NCBI GenBank assembly: GCA_947307375.1
Contig: CAMZIX010000027.1
Location: 1-12,853, forward strand
DNA: 12,853 nt
Direction: 5' to 3'
From: an uncultured Clostridia bacterium
Lineage (GTDB): Bacteria; Bacillota_A; Clostridia; Oscillospirales; Oscillospiraceae
The notes beneath the pieces were generated by a model that did no database searches, had not been told where the DNA came from, and saw only the letters and a program-made list of their open reading frames with translations. Position numbers and translations under genes: made by a program. The number at the start of each line of letters is the position of its first letter. Position 1 is the first letter of the stretch. Below, in pieces: positions 12,113 to 12,853 of the stretch.

Positions 12113-12853
12113 TTACGCCCAGGTCCCGTCGCGGAAGACGGGCACACAGCTGCCGTCGGCACGGAATCCGTCGATGGACAGATCCTCGCTGCCGATCATG
12201 AAGTCCACGTGGATGATGGAGTCGTTGATGCCGCGCTGCTGCGCCTCGGCGGCCGTGAGCGAATTGCCGTCCGGGAGCACTTCCTTGAACCCGGCGCCCA
12301 AGGCCACGTGGCAGCAGGCGTTTTCGTCAAAGAGCGTCTCGTAGAACAGGAAGCCGCAGCGGTTGACCGGGCTCTCCTTCGGCACCAGGGCGACCTCGCC
12401 CAGCATGGCGGCGCACTCGTCCATATGGATCATCTTCTCCAGCAGCTCCTGCCCCTTTTCCGCCCGGCACGAGACCGCGCGGCCGTTTTCAAAACGGATC
12501 GAGAAGTTTTCGATCAGCTGGCTGTTCCAGGACAGAGGCTTGGTCGCCACAAGCGTTCCTTCACAATGCCCGGCCAGCGGAGAGGTGAAAATCTCCTCGG
12601 TGGGCATGTTGGGAATGTAGCTCGCGCCGTTTTTGACGTTGACCGCGGCCGCACCCTCCCAGCTGGCGTCGGGGATCAGGTCTACGCGGAAGTCGGTGCC
12701 GTTGGCGCTGCGGTAACGGAGGCTGCGGAAATGCTGGGCGTTGAGCCAGGCCGCCTTTTCCGAAATAAAGGCCGTGTGCGCCTGCCAGGCGGCCACCGGA
12801 TCATGCTCGCCGTCGATGCGGACGGTCGTCAGCACCGCCTCCCAGAGCTTCGC
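12113..12853 (-). CDS. M29-family aminopeptidase, 5' end beyond window
   Basis: The reading frame is open to the window edge; 246 residues of the C-terminal part are seen, of a protein usually near 400-415 aa. Hallmarks in order are 'AKLWEAV' at the edge, 'NMPTEEIFTSP', 'MLGEVALVP', 'FYETLFDENACCHVALG' and 'SIIHVDFMIGS'. These supply the Glu, Glu, His, His and Asp ligands expected for the two metal ions of M29 (AmpS/PepS/AmpT) enzymes. The Glu to His spacing of 29 residues equals that in AmpT. Seven residues after that His, where M29 has Tyr, the sequence reads Phe (codon 12289-12287). The family releases N-terminal residues from peptides in the cytoplasm. It lies 35 bp upstream of the dehydrogenase and likely shares its transcript. 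Confidence 0.9.
   Translation of the reverse strand, partial: AKLWEAVLTTVRIDGEHDPVAAWQAHTAFISEKAAWLNAQHFRSLRYRSANGTDFRVDLIPDASWEGAAAVNVKNGASYIPNMPTEEIFTSPLAGHCEGTLVATKPLSWNSQLIENFSIRFENGRAVSCRAEKGQELLEKMIHMDECAAMLGEVALVPKESPVNRCGFLFYETLFDENACCHVALGAGFKEVLPDGNSLTAAEAQQRGINDSIIHVDFMIGSEDLSIDGFRADGSCVPVFRDGTWA

Overview
The window looks like a chromosomal segment of a spore-forming, GC-rich Clostridia bacterium, probably a gut Oscillospiraceae-type or related lineage. The evidence is spoIIR, MEP-pathway isoprenoid synthesis (ispE), strong SigA-type promoters with AGGAGG ribosome sites, GTG and TTG starts, an M29 aminopeptidase, a Big_3-type surface protein and a FliB-like Cys-rich protein. Most genes look about 60-65% GC by eye. 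The lineage is inference; sporulation capacity follows from spoIIR.

Left end (1-1381): a partial gene for a beta-propeller-like protein (- strand) is clearly AT-richer than the rest. It is separated from a tRNA-Val(CAC) gene (-) by about 400 bp of repeats, hairpins and terminators. That spacer holds a second, near-identical copy of the last 21 nt of the tRNA exactly 300 bp away, which suggests an integration scar or a repeat that copies tRNA ends.

Centre-left (1382-4253): a small putative metal-dependent hydrolase or Zn-PLC-like protein (+) converges on spoIIR (-) through a shared bidirectional terminator. Divergent from spoIIR is a PlsC/LPLAT-type acyltransferase (+) with an unusual zinc ribbon and C-terminal domain. 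It is followed by a nested inverted repeat and a 37-aa small protein gene.

Centre (4254-8512, all -): an apparent four-gene operon in transcription order: GH13 oligo-1,6-glucosidase-like enzyme, ispE, a SpoU/TrmH rRNA 2'-O-methyltransferase, and a FliB-like protein. Gaps are 3 bp, 12 bp and a 4-bp overlap, with one strong promoter in front. The functions do not form a single pathway.

Right (8671-12853): divergent from the GH13 operon is a secreted, membrane-anchored protein with three Big_3-like Ig repeats (+), then a PAP2-family membrane phosphatase (+). A perfect 21-bp bidirectional terminator separates these from a convergent pair on the - strand: a D-2-hydroxyacid dehydrogenase and, upstream of it, an M29 aminopeptidase that runs off the window.

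No CRISPR array, transposase, phage module, toxin-antitoxin pair or recognisable defence system was seen. This is mostly ordinary core and accessory chromosome. The most interesting places are the tRNA-flanking repeat region, structured leaders and terminators, the 37-aa protein, and a few enzymes with non-canonical residues or architectures.
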